Assembly: GCA_016285245.1 (NCBI GenBank)
Contig: JAEEQH010000010.1
Location: 1 to 64,000, forward strand
Origin: Prevotella sp.
Lineage (GTDB): Bacteria; Bacteroidota; Bacteroidia; Bacteroidales; Bacteroidaceae
Length of the DNA stretch: 64,000 bases
Reading direction: 5' to 3'
The first letter of the stretch is position 1. Each line of letters begins with the position of its first letter. Shown piece after piece: positions 1-7,289 of the stretch. The position numbers and the translations under genes are program-made. The notes under the pieces were generated by a model. That model worked only from the letters and a program-made list of their open reading frames with translations. It ran no database searches and had not been told where the DNA came from.

Positions 1-27
1 AAGGCCGATGTACAAAGGGTTTGAGGC

Positions 28-65
28 ACGGGAGGTGTGTTGCCGACACCTCCCGTCAACCTCCC
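28..65. repeat. Left 38-bp inverted repeat flanking the VapE gene
   Basis: This segment is the reverse complement of 1491-1528 with one mismatch in 38 bases. It contains its own hairpin: arms ACGGGAGGTGT and ACACCTCCCGT around a 7-nt loop. It is followed by two further CTCCCATCAA-like units up to about 80. The pair encloses exactly one gene. Confidence 0.85.
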
Positions 66-125
66 ATCAATCTCCCATCAATCGTAAGGGGCAAGAAAAT
101 TTTAGATAAATATTAGGGTCGAAGT

Positions 126-157
126 CTTGCAAGAAAGCGGAATTTTTTGTAACTTTG
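126..157 (+). promoter_or_regulatory. Bacteroidetes-type promoter for the VapE gene
   Basis: CTTG (126-129), 20 bases, then TAACTTTG (150-157) fits the TTTG/TAnnTTTG pattern of the Bacteroidetes primary sigma factor, with one mismatch in the upstream box. It would give a leader of about 70 nt before the start at 233. Confidence 0.6.
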
Positions 158-232
158 CCAACGTGAAAGACACAACCGCGACGAGAGTGTTGCGGACATT
201 ATTAACATTTAAGAAAAACACAAGAGAAAGCT

Positions 233-1477
233 ATGGAAAACAAAAAAGTAGCTAATTCCGAGGCTATGAATGCCTCAACCGAGGGGATGCTCGAAGCCGA
301 GTCGTTCCTTCACGAGAATTACCTCTTCCGTCGCAACGTGCTGAACGGGAAGGTAGAGTTCTTGGCAAAGCCAAGCGGCGAAGCCGAGTGTCAAACCCTG
401 TCGGAAGACGGTAAGCCCAGTGGTTCGTTCCGTCCGCTGACGCAGGAGGCGCTGAACAGCATCATCCTCCGTGCCAAGCGCGAGGAGGTGTGCGAGCAGG
501 GCAATCCGAAGGCGGACATCACGGAGATCGTCCATTCCGAGGACGTCCCCCAGTACAACCCCGTCCAGGTGTTCCTCGACGGACTGCCCGCATGGGACGG
601 ACAGAACCACGTGGCGCAGCTCTTCAGCCGACTGCCCGGCGTGAGCAGCGAGCAGCTGGCGTTCCTCGCCGTGTGGCTCCGCTCGACGGTGGCCCATTGG
701 CTGCAGATGGACACGCTGCACGGCAACGAGTGCGTGCCAACACTCATCGGCCCCCAGGGCTGCGGCAAGACGACGTTCCTGCGCCGGCTGCTGCCCCAGC
801 CGCTGCGCGAGTACTACCTGGACCACCTGAACCTCTCGAACAAGTTCGACAAGGAGATGGCGCTGACGAACAACCTGCTGGTGAACCTCGACGAGCTCGA
901 CGCCATCCGTCCCAGCCAGCATGCTGCGCTGAAGCAGACGCTGTCGAAGAGCAAGGTGAACGGGCGTCCCATCTACGGCTGTGCCCAGGAGGACCGTCCG
1001 CGTTTCGCCTCGTTCGTGGCGACGACGAACAACCCCCATCCGCTGACCGACGCCACGGGCTCGCGCCGCTACATCTGCCTGACGATTCCCGAGGGGCAGT
1101 ACATTGACAACGCGGGCGACATCGACTACGACCAGCTCTATGCCCAGGTGCTCCATGAGCTGCGCGAGCTGAAGGCCCCTTACTGGTTCAACAACGACGA
1201 GGTGAAGCGCATCCAGCAGCTGAACCTGGGCTTCATGGCGCAGAAGGACATCGGCGAGATGGTCGAGGCCTGCTTCCGCAAGCCTATGGAGGGCGAGGTG
1301 GTGAAGACCATTAGCGGCAAGGAGATGCTGCTGCACATGAAGCAGCAGTATCCCAGCCTACAGATTACCCACAGCACGAAAGTGAACTTGGGCAAGGCGA
1401 TGAAGGATCTGGGCTATGAGCACAAGGAGCACAGCCACGTGGCCTACTACCTGGCCGTCCCGCTGGAAGCAGCCTGA
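233..1477 (+). CDS. VapE/VirE-family P-loop ATPase
   Basis: 414 aa. A Walker A motif GPQGCGKTT lies at residues 173-181, a Walker B-like LLVNLDELD at 215-223, a sensor-like FVATTN at 261-266 and a GSRRY arginine-finger-like stretch at 276-280. This order is that of the virulence-associated E (VapE/VirE, PF05272) helicase-like domain related to phage and plasmid primase-helicases. The roughly 110 residues before the ATPase domain carry no primase motif I can recognise, so this is probably the ATPase half only. It stands alone, between a 38-bp inverted repeat pair, with its own promoter and a hairpin terminator formed by the right-hand repeat. In Bacteroidales such genes are usually linked to mobile DNA. 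A replication or phage-interference role is inference from the family. Confidence 0.85.
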   Translation: MENKKVANSEAMNASTEGMLEAESFLHENYLFRRNVLNGKVEFLAKPSGEAECQTLSEDGKPSGSFRPLTQEALNSIILRAKREEVCEQGNPKADITEIVHSEDVPQYNPVQVFLDGLPAWDGQNHVAQLFSRLPGVSSEQLAFLAVWLRSTVAHWLQMDTLHGNECVPTLIGPQGCGKTTFLRRLLPQPLREYYLDHLNLSNKFDKEMALTNNLLVNLDELDAIRPSQHAALKQTLSKSKVNGRPIYGCAQEDRPRFASFVATTNNPHPLTDATGSRRYICLTIPEGQYIDNAGDIDYDQLYAQVLHELRELKAPYWFNNDEVKRIQQLNLGFMAQKDIGEMVEACFRKPMEGEVVKTISGKEMLLHMKQQYPSLQITHSTKVNLGKAMKDLGYEHKEHSHVAYYLAVPLEAA

Positions 1478-1490
1478 CGGGAAGTCGGAC

Positions 1491-1528
1491 GGGAGGTTGA
1501 CGGGAGGTGTCGGCAAGACACCTCCCGT
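1491..1528. repeat. Right 38-bp inverted repeat flanking the VapE gene
   Basis: Reverse complement of 28-65 (37 of 38 bases). It begins 13 bases after the VapE stop codon and contains a perfect 12-bp hairpin with a 5-nt loop. Confidence 0.85.
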
Positions 1529-1534
1529 TTCTTT
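1500..1534 (+). terminator. Probable rho-independent terminator of the VapE gene
   Basis: A perfect 12-bp stem (ACGGGAGGTGTC paired with GACACCTCCCGT, loop GGCAA) is followed by TTCTTTT. The structure is part of the right inverted repeat, so the same sequence probably serves as element end and terminator. Confidence 0.6.
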
Positions 1535-1619
1535 TGCCCTTTGTCCATCGGCACTTCAAGCGGGTGATGGGTGTATGGGAGGTAGGAAAGAGGAGTCACC
1601 CCAAATTTGGAAACGTCAC

Positions 1620-1711
1620 CCTTTAGCCGTGAAAGGATGGCCTTTAGCGACGAAAAGGTGCCCTTTAGCGACGAAAAGATGGCCTTTAGCGACGAAAAGA
1701 TGGCCTTTTTT
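1620..1711 (+). repeat. Tandem 21-bp repeats downstream of the VapE gene
   Basis: Four head-to-tail 21-base units begin at 1620, 1641, 1662 and 1683, followed by a partial unit at 1704. The last two are identical (CCTTTAGCGACGAAAAGATG plus G). All units are a multiple of three long, so open frames cross them on both strands (for example MAFSDEK repeats), but none looks like a gene with a start site and a partner. I treat this as non-coding repeat DNA. The 414 bases between the two genes hold only the hairpin, these repeats, a palindrome and the next promoter. Confidence 0.85.
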
Positions 1712-1731
1712 AGTAAGAAAAACGTTAAAAA

Positions 1732-1749
1732 GGTTGTAACGTTACAACC
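1732..1749. repeat. Perfect 18-bp palindrome
   Basis: GGTTGTAACGTTACAACC reads the same on both strands. It has no spacer, as expected for a dimeric-protein binding site rather than an RNA hairpin. It lies between the 21-bp repeats and the next promoter. Confidence 0.7.
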
Positions 1750-1830
1750 ATTCCATCCCAACCAACATCCATACATGTCCCCTAATGGGAGAAATGTATA
1801 AAAAATGGGGGTGGAAGTGAAAAAATAATG

Positions 1831-1884
1831 AAAATTATTCAGCCGTTTGAGGATAATTTTGTATCTTTGCGGCTGAATAATTTT
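1831..1884 (+). promoter_or_regulatory. Promoter bracketed by a perfect 15-bp inverted repeat
   Basis: The arms 1831-1845 and 1870-1884 are perfect reverse complements separated by 24 bases. A TATCTTTG -7 box (1862-1869) abuts the right arm, so the right arm starts near the transcription start and lies in the leader of the ATPase gene at 1892. No good TTTG -33 box is seen at the right distance. The arrangement suggests an operator or a regulated leader. Confidence 0.55.
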
Positions 1885-1891
1885 TGGAGTT

Positions 1892-3349
1892 ATGAAGAAC
1901 TTAATCGTTGCAAGAGAAAAGGAAAAGGCTGAGCTTGAGCGGCTTATGAACGAACCGACGGCACAGATGCTGGCTGTGTATGGTAGGAGAAGAACTGGAA
2001 AAACATTCCTGATCAGGGAGTATTTCGAGGATAACTTCGCATTTAAACATACGGCAGTGTCGCCCATGGAACTGAAGGAGCGTGGGGAAGGGGAACTGAT
2101 CTACCGCGTGCAGCTGAATGAGTTTGCGGCATCGCTCAGGAAGTATGGCAGCAAGGACGAGTCGCCCATCAGCGACTGGTTTGAGGCGTTCCACCGGCTG
2201 GAAGCGTTGATAGACAGCAAGCGCAAGAAGGGAAAGCTGGTGGTGTTTATCGACGAGCTACCTTGGCTTGACACGCCCAGGGCTGGCTTCCTGTCGGCCT
2301 TCGAGCATTTCTGCAACGACTATGTGATGGGCAAGCACAATATGCTACTGATAGTGTGCGGCAGTGCTACAAGTTGGATGCTGGACAACCTGATTAATAA
2401 CAAGGGCGGACTGTACGGACGATCCACCTGCGAGATGCACATACACCCATTCACGCTGAAGGATACAGAACGGTATCTGCAGTGGCGTGGGCTGACAATG
2501 GACCGCTATGACGTGACTCAGGCATATATGTTGACGGGTGGTGTGGCTTACTATCTGTCGTACTTCAAGCCTGGGAGGTCGCTGGCACAGAATGTAGACG
2601 AGGTGTTCTTCTCGGCCGACGGATTCATGCAGAAGGAGTATGACCGTCTGTTTACATCGCTGTTTGCGGATAATGCGGGTTACAAGCGTATTGTGGAGGT
2701 GCTGAGCAGCAACAGGTACGGGCTGACGCGTGAGGCCATCTCGGAGAAGACTGGGGTGACAATGGGCGGTACGCTGAGCGGAATGCTGAAGGCGCTGGTG
2801 CAGAGCGACCTGGTGAGTACGTACTGGAACTTTGGGGAGTCGAAACGGATACAGTACTTTAAGCTGACGGATATGTTCTGCCTGTTCTATCTGGGCTTTG
2901 TGCAGAAGAACCCGACGAGCAACCGCACGTTCTGGAACGACAACCAGAACAGCCCTCGCGTAAACTCGTGGCGAGGAAGAGCCTTTGAGGATGTGTGCTT
3001 TGTGCATCAGCAGCAGGTGAAACGGGCTGTGGGCATAGATGGTGTTCAGGCTGAGGTGTACCCATGGCATGCTACGGGTGATGCCGCCAGTCCTGGGGCA
3101 CAGATAGATATGCTGATAGATAGGGCAGACAGGGTGATGAACCTGTGCGAGATGAAGTTTACGCAAAGCGACTATGTGATTTCGAAGGACTATGATGAGC
3201 GACTGCGAAACAAGATTACGGCACTACAGGAGATGACCCACGGCAAAAGGAATGTGCAGGTGGCGCTGGTGACTACCTACGGCCTGAAGCAGAATATGTA
3301 TAGCGGCAGGGTGCAGCGGGTAGCTACGCTGGAGGAGCTGTTTGGGTAG
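1892..3349 (+). CDS. AAA family ATPase with DUF234-like nuclease tail
   Basis: 485 aa. The Walker A motif GRRRTGKT is at residues 31-38, and a Walker B motif FIDELPWLD lies near 119-127, followed by a GSATSWM sensor region. This is the layout of the archaeal-type ATPase family (PF01637). The C-terminal third has a winged-helix-like part (LTREAISEKTGV) and then QIDMLID followed by CEMKF, which resembles the D-(x)n-ExK arrangement of the DUF234 / PD-(D/E)xK fold. Such proteins are abundant in Bacteroidetes and have no settled role; toxin, defence or DNA-transaction roles have been suggested. The start is preceded by GGAG. It appears to be a single-gene transcript with an unusual inverted repeat around its promoter. 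Confidence 0.8.
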   Translation: MKNLIVAREKEKAELERLMNEPTAQMLAVYGRRRTGKTFLIREYFEDNFAFKHTAVSPMELKERGEGELIYRVQLNEFAASLRKYGSKDESPISDWFEAFHRLEALIDSKRKKGKLVVFIDELPWLDTPRAGFLSAFEHFCNDYVMGKHNMLLIVCGSATSWMLDNLINNKGGLYGRSTCEMHIHPFTLKDTERYLQWRGLTMDRYDVTQAYMLTGGVAYYLSYFKPGRSLAQNVDEVFFSADGFMQKEYDRLFTSLFADNAGYKRIVEVLSSNRYGLTREAISEKTGVTMGGTLSGMLKALVQSDLVSTYWNFGESKRIQYFKLTDMFCLFYLGFVQKNPTSNRTFWNDNQNSPRVNSWRGRAFEDVCFVHQQQVKRAVGIDGVQAEVYPWHATGDAASPGAQIDMLIDRADRVMNLCEMKFTQSDYVISKDYDERLRNKITALQEMTHGKRNVQVALVTTYGLKQNMYSGRVQRVATLEELFG

Positions 3350-3559
3350 GAGAAGACAAAATAATATGAGAAAGAGTGTAAGAGAGCGATTTGCAGAAAT
3401 GACTCGTCTGTATCATGAATGACATCCCACACCCACATCAATCTCCTCCCCATCATCACCACACCCAACATCGAAATTCGGAAAAAATGCAAAAAAATGG
3501 TGGAACTCTCGCGGAAATGTTGTATATTCGCACCATGAATAACTAAAAACAAGAAAGGT

Positions 3560-4162
3560 ATGAAGAAGTTTGAATTGATGGCATTGCCGTATGCACTGGA
3601 TGCATTGGAGCCGGTGATTAGCAAGCAGACGCTGGAGTTTCATCATGGAAAGCATCTGGCAGGGTATGTGAATAACCTCAACGGGCTGCTGCCTGGGAGT
3701 GGATTCGAGGAGGCATCGCTGGAGGAAATCGTATGTAAGGCCTCTGGCGGCATGCTGAATAACGCTGGGCAGATACTGAACCACAATCTGTACTTCGAAC
3801 AATTTGCGGGTGAGCCGACGAAATCGGCTCCTACGGGACAACTGGCAGAGGCCATCGTGCGAGATTTCGGGTCGTTTGAGACGTTCAAGGAGGCATTCCA
3901 GAAGGGTGGGGCAACGCTCTTTGGCTCTGGATGGGTATGGCTGTCGGCAGATAAGGAAGGTAAGCTGGTGATTACGCAGGAGACGAATGCGGCCAATCCC
4001 ATTCAGAAGGGCTTGAAGCCGCTGCTGACCTTTGACGTGTGGGAGCATGCGTACTACCTGGACTATCAGAATCGTCGTCCCGACCATCTCGCAGCCCTCT
4101 GGCAGATTGTCGACTGGAACGTGATCGAACAACGCTATCAAAACAGATTTGTAGAAAAATGA
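3560..4162 (+). CDS. sodB: Superoxide dismutase, Fe/Mn family
   Basis: 200 aa, the usual length, with no signal peptide, so cytoplasmic. The four expected metal ligands are present: His28 (in EFHHGKH), His75 (in LNHNLYF), Asp159 and His163 (in FDVWEHAY). A Gln at position 71 (NNAGQ) is placed like the active-site Gln of iron enzymes, so an iron or cambialistic enzyme is more likely than a strict manganese one. It converts superoxide to peroxide and oxygen. The next gene starts 32 bases downstream, and further oxidative-stress genes follow (rubrerythrin, thiol peroxidase). A TATATTCG at 3523-3530 is a weak -7 box. The 210 bases upstream hold no gene. Confidence 0.95.
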   Translation: MKKFELMALPYALDALEPVISKQTLEFHHGKHLAGYVNNLNGLLPGSGFEEASLEEIVCKASGGMLNNAGQILNHNLYFEQFAGEPTKSAPTGQLAEAIVRDFGSFETFKEAFQKGGATLFGSGWVWLSADKEGKLVITQETNAANPIQKGLKPLLTFDVWEHAYYLDYQNRRPDHLAALWQIVDWNVIEQRYQNRFVEK

Positions 4163-4194
4163 CTAACTTTACAGCGGAATAATAAGTCAAAGGC

Positions 4195-4533
4195 ATGAAG
4201 GACTATCCCGATAGGATGACGCCAGAGCAGACGAGGAGGTTTGGTGAAGATGTGCTAAATATCGTTGGCCAGATACCTCGTGGACGAGTGACGACCTACG
4301 GACATATCGCAGCATTGGCAGGATGGCCCAGTCATTCAAGGATGGTGGGGCGCACATTGAGGTATACGCCTGGGGCGGAGAAACTGCCTTGTCATCGGGT
4401 GGTGAACAAAGTAGGCCGTACTGCTCCAGGGTGGAGTCGTCAACGGACATTGCTTGAAGAAGAAGGGATACACTTTAAACCTAATGGTCATGTGGATATG
4501 AAGCGGCACCTTTGGGAACCGGAAGTAGAATAA
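4195..4533 (+). CDS. MGMT-family (alkyltransferase-like) protein
   Basis: 112 aa, matching only the C-terminal DNA-binding domain of O6-alkylguanine-DNA alkyltransferases. The sequence shows the helix-turn-helix region (GRVTTYGHIAALAG), the arginine-finger region (MVGRTLR) and the active-site motif PCHRVV with Cys66. Classical short alkyltransferase-like proteins carry Trp at that place (PWHR) and only flag lesions for excision repair. This one keeps the Cys, so it could retain alkyl acceptor activity. It lies 32 bases after sodB, probably in one transcript, and ends at a strong bidirectional terminator. Confidence 0.85.
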   Translation: MKDYPDRMTPEQTRRFGEDVLNIVGQIPRGRVTTYGHIAALAGWPSHSRMVGRTLRYTPGAEKLPCHRVVNKVGRTAPGWSRQRTLLEEEGIHFKPNGHVDMKRHLWEPEVE

Positions 4534-4535
4534 TA

Positions 4536-4576
4536 ATGATGAGAGACTCGCGAGCCAACAGCGAATCTCTCATCAT
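4536..4576. terminator. Bidirectional terminator between convergent genes
   Basis: Arms 4536-4551 and 4561-4576 pair over 16 bp with one G-T wobble. It sits between the plus-strand MGMT-like gene and the minus-strand regulator gene, three bases from each. Confidence 0.75.
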
Positions 4577-4579
4577 AAC

Positions 4580-4876
4580 TTACTTGTTTCCGACTTGCAG
4601 GTAACTCTTCAGCGCCTCGACGTAGGCCTCGAACGCCTGCCGTCCTTGGTCTGTGATGCGGCAGATGGTGCAGGGGCGCTTGCCCTTGAAGGTCTTTTCC
4701 ACTTCGATGTAGCCCGCCGCCGAGAGCTTTTCTACCTGCACGCTCAGGTTGCCCGCCGTAGCTCCCGTCTGCTCCTTGATATACGGGAACTCAGCCTCGT
4801 CGGTACTGATGAGCAGCGACATCATGGCCAGTCGCAGCTCGGCGTGCAGTAGTGGGTCTAATGGTTGGAACGGCAT
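4580..4876 (-). CDS. Winged-helix transcriptional regulator
   Basis: 98 aa. The pattern is that of a winged helix-turn-helix of the HTH_34 / MarR-like type: an N-terminal helix LHAELRLAMMSLL, recognition region GATAGNLSVQVEKLSAAGYI, and a wing with KGKRPCTICRITDQGRQAF. It is encoded 3 bases downstream of a membrane protein gene, the common arrangement in which a small regulator controls its own operon with an integral membrane partner. The ligand is unknown. Confidence 0.8.
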   Translation of the reverse strand: MPFQPLDPLLHAELRLAMMSLLISTDEAEFPYIKEQTGATAGNLSVQVEKLSAAGYIEVEKTFKGKRPCTICRITDQGRQAFEAYVEALKSYLQVGNK

Positions 4877-4879
4877 AGG

Positions 4880-5554
4880 CTATTGCTGTTTCTTGAGCAT
4901 CATGCCTGGGAGCGTCAGGCCGACGAAGGCAAATACGGCAATCATGATGCCCGGTACAAGATGTTGTATGTGGTTGTAGCTGGTCGGGCTGGAAAAACGG
5001 GCCAGTAACGTGTCTGTCACATAGAACGACTCCCAGAAAAAGCCGCCGAGACCGCCAATGATGCCACACCACACGAGCCAGCGGCTCTTCAGTATATAGC
5101 CAGTAATGGTTATGGCCATACCCATCAGCAGAAGGATGGTGCGGAAGGGCCTGATGACAAGTCGGGAATAGACCTCAATAGACTCCATGCGCGCCATGAA
5201 CATATCATAGAAGTTGGCAAAGATGAAGAACGACAGCGCGAAGATGCCGAAGGTGATCCACGTCTTGCTGACCATCGTGCCGATGAAGCTCGATGGGGCA
5301 GGGGCCTGTCCGCGCCGCAGATAGTGGGTGATGCCCCAAATGATGAACGGCAGCGTAAAGTAGAGCAGATAGAAGACTGAATTGCCGGTGATGGAAGTGC
5401 AGAGGCCAATCAGGATGGCCATACCCATCGTGCAGAGGCCTGCGATGTAGAGCGACTGTCCCACGTCCTTTGACACGTCCTTGCGGCTCTGTGCAATCTG
5501 CTTGGTGATAATCTCCAGACTGCGCTCGGCAGTCAAATTCATGTTCTCTTCCAT
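4880..5554 (-). CDS. Multi-pass membrane protein of unknown function
   Basis: 224 aa. After an N-terminal soluble stretch of about 30 residues there are about five or six hydrophobic segments (around SLYIAGLCTMGMAILIGL, SVFYLLYFTLPFIIWGI, TWITFGIFALSFFIFANF, and two nearer the C terminus). I see no catalytic motif. It forms an operon with the winged-helix regulator and has a strong promoter 110 bases upstream of its start. Families of this shape with a small regulator are common in Bacteroidetes but uncharacterised. Confidence 0.75.
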   Translation of the reverse strand: MEENMNLTAERSLEIITKQIAQSRKDVSKDVGQSLYIAGLCTMGMAILIGLCTSITGNSVFYLLYFTLPFIIWGITHYLRRGQAPAPSSFIGTMVSKTWITFGIFALSFFIFANFYDMFMARMESIEVYSRLVIRPFRTILLLMGMAITITGYILKSRWLVWCGIIGGLGGFFWESFYVTDTLLARFSSPTSYNHIQHLVPGIMIAVFAFVGLTLPGMMLKKQQ

Positions 5555-5663
5555 TGTTGTTTACGTTTTGATGATTAAAGAAATGTTGTTGAACTCTCTT
5601 TTGTGCCCCGTCCTTCCTCCTGCAGAAAGGTCGGACAAGGCACGATTCATCCGGATTGCGCTG

Positions 5664-5695
5664 CAAAGATAAATAAGTTTATGTTATAAACCAAA
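5664..5695 (-). promoter_or_regulatory. Promoter for the membrane protein/regulator operon
   Basis: On the minus strand TTTG (5695-5692), 20 bases, then TATCTTTG (5671-5664): a full match to the Bacteroidetes consensus. It is back to back with the rubrerythrin promoter about 55 bases away. Confidence 0.75.
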
Positions 5696-5750
5696 TTGTT
5701 TCGTGAATTTCTTGCATTAGAAAGTCATTTTTAACATTTCTGCCATTTTG

Positions 5751-5782
5751 TTTGGCAATTTCAAGAAGAATTCGTATCTTTG
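5751..5782 (+). promoter_or_regulatory. Promoter for rubrerythrin
   Basis: TTTG (5751-5754), 20 bases, TATCTTTG (5775-5782): a full match to the Bacteroidetes consensus. The start codon at 5842 follows after about 55 bases of leader. The remaining bases of this divergent intergenic region show nothing else. Confidence 0.8.
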
Positions 5783-5841
5783 CTCTCAAAACACGTACCG
5801 ATATTCAAATATCATTTTTTTAACCAACAAAAAAAAGACTT

Positions 5842-6384
5842 ATGAAAGAACTGAAAGGAACAAAGACCGAGCAGAACCTCAAGGAGGCTTTTGCTGGCGA
5901 GAGTATGGCACGCAACAAGTACACGTATTTTGCTTCTAAGGCCAAGAAGGATGGATTTGTGCAGATAGCTGCTATCTTTGAAGAGACGGCAGCCAACGAG
6001 AAGGAGCACGCGAAGATGTGGTATAAGTACCTGAACGGTGGCAGCGTGAGCGATACGAAGACGAACCTGGCGGATGCTGCCAATGGCGAGAACTTCGAGT
6101 GGACGGACATGTATGCGCGTATGGCCCAGGAGGCTCGCGAGGAGGGTTTTGACGAGATTGCTGCGAAGTTTGAACTCGTTGGGGCTATCGAGAAGCATCA
6201 TGAGGAGCGTTATCGCAAGTTGTTGAAGAACATCGAGGATGCTGTGGTGTTCTCTCGCGAGGGTGATGTCATCTGGCAATGCAGCAACTGCGGCCATATC
6301 GTCATCGGCAAGAAGGCGCCTGAGGTGTGTCCTGTATGCGACCATCCGCAGAGCTATTTCCAGATTAAAGCGGAGAATTATTGA
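5842..6384 (+). CDS. rbr: Rubrerythrin
   Basis: 180 aa. The N-terminal four-helix di-iron domain has the expected Glu and ExxH ligands ([33 protein letters not shown]). The C-terminal rubredoxin-like domain has two CxxC knuckles (WQCSNCGH and CPVCDH). This cytoplasmic enzyme reduces hydrogen peroxide with electrons from rubredoxin or NADH in anaerobes. It has its own strong promoter and is followed after two bases by an AlkD-like glycosylase gene, so peroxide removal and DNA repair are probably co-expressed. Confidence 0.95.
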   Translation: MKELKGTKTEQNLKEAFAGESMARNKYTYFASKAKKDGFVQIAAIFEETAANEKEHAKMWYKYLNGGSVSDTKTNLADAANGENFEWTDMYARMAQEAREEGFDEIAAKFELVGAIEKHHEERYRKLLKNIEDAVVFSREGDVIWQCSNCGHIVIGKKAPEVCPVCDHPQSYFQIKAENY

Positions 6385-6386
6385 AA

Positions 6387-7289
6387 ATGACAGCCAAGGA
6401 AATCATCGCCTATATGGAGTCGCTGCAGAATGAAGAACAGCGGCGGGTGCTCATGGGGTTCTTCAAGACAGGACCTGGTGAGTATGGGGAGGGCGATGAG
6501 TTCCTGGGTCTGAAGGTGCCGCAGACAAGGGAGGTGGTGAAGGCGGCATGGAAGGACTTTCCTTTGGACGAGGTGCCAGAACTGCTGATGTCGAAATGGC
6601 ATGAGGTGAGGCTCTGCGGGTTGCTGATACTGGTGGCGAAGTTTGAGAGGCTGACGAAGAGGGCAGCGGCGAGAACGCCGCTGGAGTGCACGGAAAGGAC
6701 GGGAACAGAGAGAACGCCGCTGGAGTGCACGGAAACAATAAAGACGCCGCTGAAGTGCACGGAAACAATAAAGACGCCGCTGGAGTGCACGGAAACAATA
6801 AAGACGCCGCTGGAGTGCGCAGAGGAGGCGATAAGAGGACGTGACGAGATCCTGACGATGTACCTTCAGTATGCGGAACGGGCGAATAACTGGGATCTTG
6901 TGGATTTGTCTGTGCATAAGATTCTGGGACATTGGCTGTTGTTGCCGACTAACCTTGGTGATAGGGACTATAAGATAAAGGTGCTTGATGAACTGGCGCA
7001 GAGTGATAACCTGTGGAAGCAGCGCATGAGTATCGTCTGTTCGTGGAAAACATCGCAGATGGGCGACCCGTCGTGGTGCCTTCGTTATGCAGAGACCCAT
7101 CTACACCATCCCCATGACCTGATGCACAAGGCGGTGGGGTGGATGTTAAGGGAGATGGGGAAACGTGTATCCATGGACTTGCTTCGGGAATTCCTGCGCC
7201 AGCATGCCCACGAGATGCCTCGCACCATGTTGCGCTATGCCATCGAGAAAATGTCGGAACAGGAACGACAATATTGGATGAAACGATGA
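6387..7289 (+). CDS. AlkD-like DNA alkylation repair protein with repeat insertion
   Basis: 300 aa from the ATG at 6387 (a TTG lies 6 bases earlier). Helical repeats and the motif NNWDLVDLS, which carries the Trp and Asp used by AlkD glycosylases to excise N3- and N7-alkylpurines, mark the family (PF08713). Residues about 95-150 are not family sequence: they are five tandem TPLEC-type units encoded by the repeat at 6666-6822. The insertion falls in a loop between KFERLTKR and EEAIRGRDEIL and leaves the frame open, so an enzyme with a Cys-containing low-complexity loop is probably made. It starts two bases after the rubrerythrin stop and overlaps the next gene by 4 bases (ATGA). Confidence 0.85.
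   Translation: MTAKEIIAYMESLQNEEQRRVLMGFFKTGPGEYGEGDEFLGLKVPQTREVVKAAWKDFPLDEVPELLMSKWHEVRLCGLLILVAKFERLTKRAAARTPLECTERTGTERTPLECTETIKTPLKCTETIKTPLECTETIKTPLECAEEAIRGRDEILTMYLQYAERANNWDLVDLSVHKILGHWLLLPTNLGDRDYKIKVLDELAQSDNLWKQRMSIVCSWKTSQMGDPSWCLRYAETHLHHPHDLMHKAVGWMLREMGKRVSMDLLREFLRQHAHEMPRTMLRYAIEKMSEQERQYWMKR
6666..6822 (+). repeat. RAYT-linked repeat array inside the AlkD-like gene
   Basis: Five copies of a 19-base core (ACGCCGCTGGAGTGCACGG) start at 6675, 6714, 6744, 6774 and 6804, with periods of 39, 30, 30 and 30 bases, all multiples of three. The first copy is preceded by a 6-bp hairpin GCGGCG-AGAA-CGCCGC (6666-6681). The same core is present four times in the transposase gene at 9069-9216, read in another frame. 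Confidence 0.9.

Noticed and set aside
275..1336. Long minus-strand frame opposite the VapE gene
   Set aside because: A shadow of GC-rich coding sequence; the plus strand has a complete ATPase domain, promoter and terminator.
28..1528. Reading the VapE unit as an insertion sequence
   Set aside because: There is no transposase, and flanking target duplications cannot be judged because only 27 bases lie to the left. It is kept as a hypothesis only.
1447..2067. Minus-strand open frame across the 21-bp repeats (AIFSSLK repeats)
   Set aside because: The repeat unit is a multiple of three, so several frames stay open on both strands. There is no start site, it overlaps the promoter and 5' end of the ATPase gene, and no family is recognised.
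3350..3559. Possible small gene or RNA upstream of sodB
   Set aside because: The stretch is A/C-rich low complexity without a start, hairpin or good promoter; only a weak -7 box for sodB was seen.
6410..6822. CRISPR array from the regularly spaced repeats in the AlkD-like gene
   Set aside because: Periods are 30-39 bases with almost identical spacers, the region is an open frame, and no cas genes are present.
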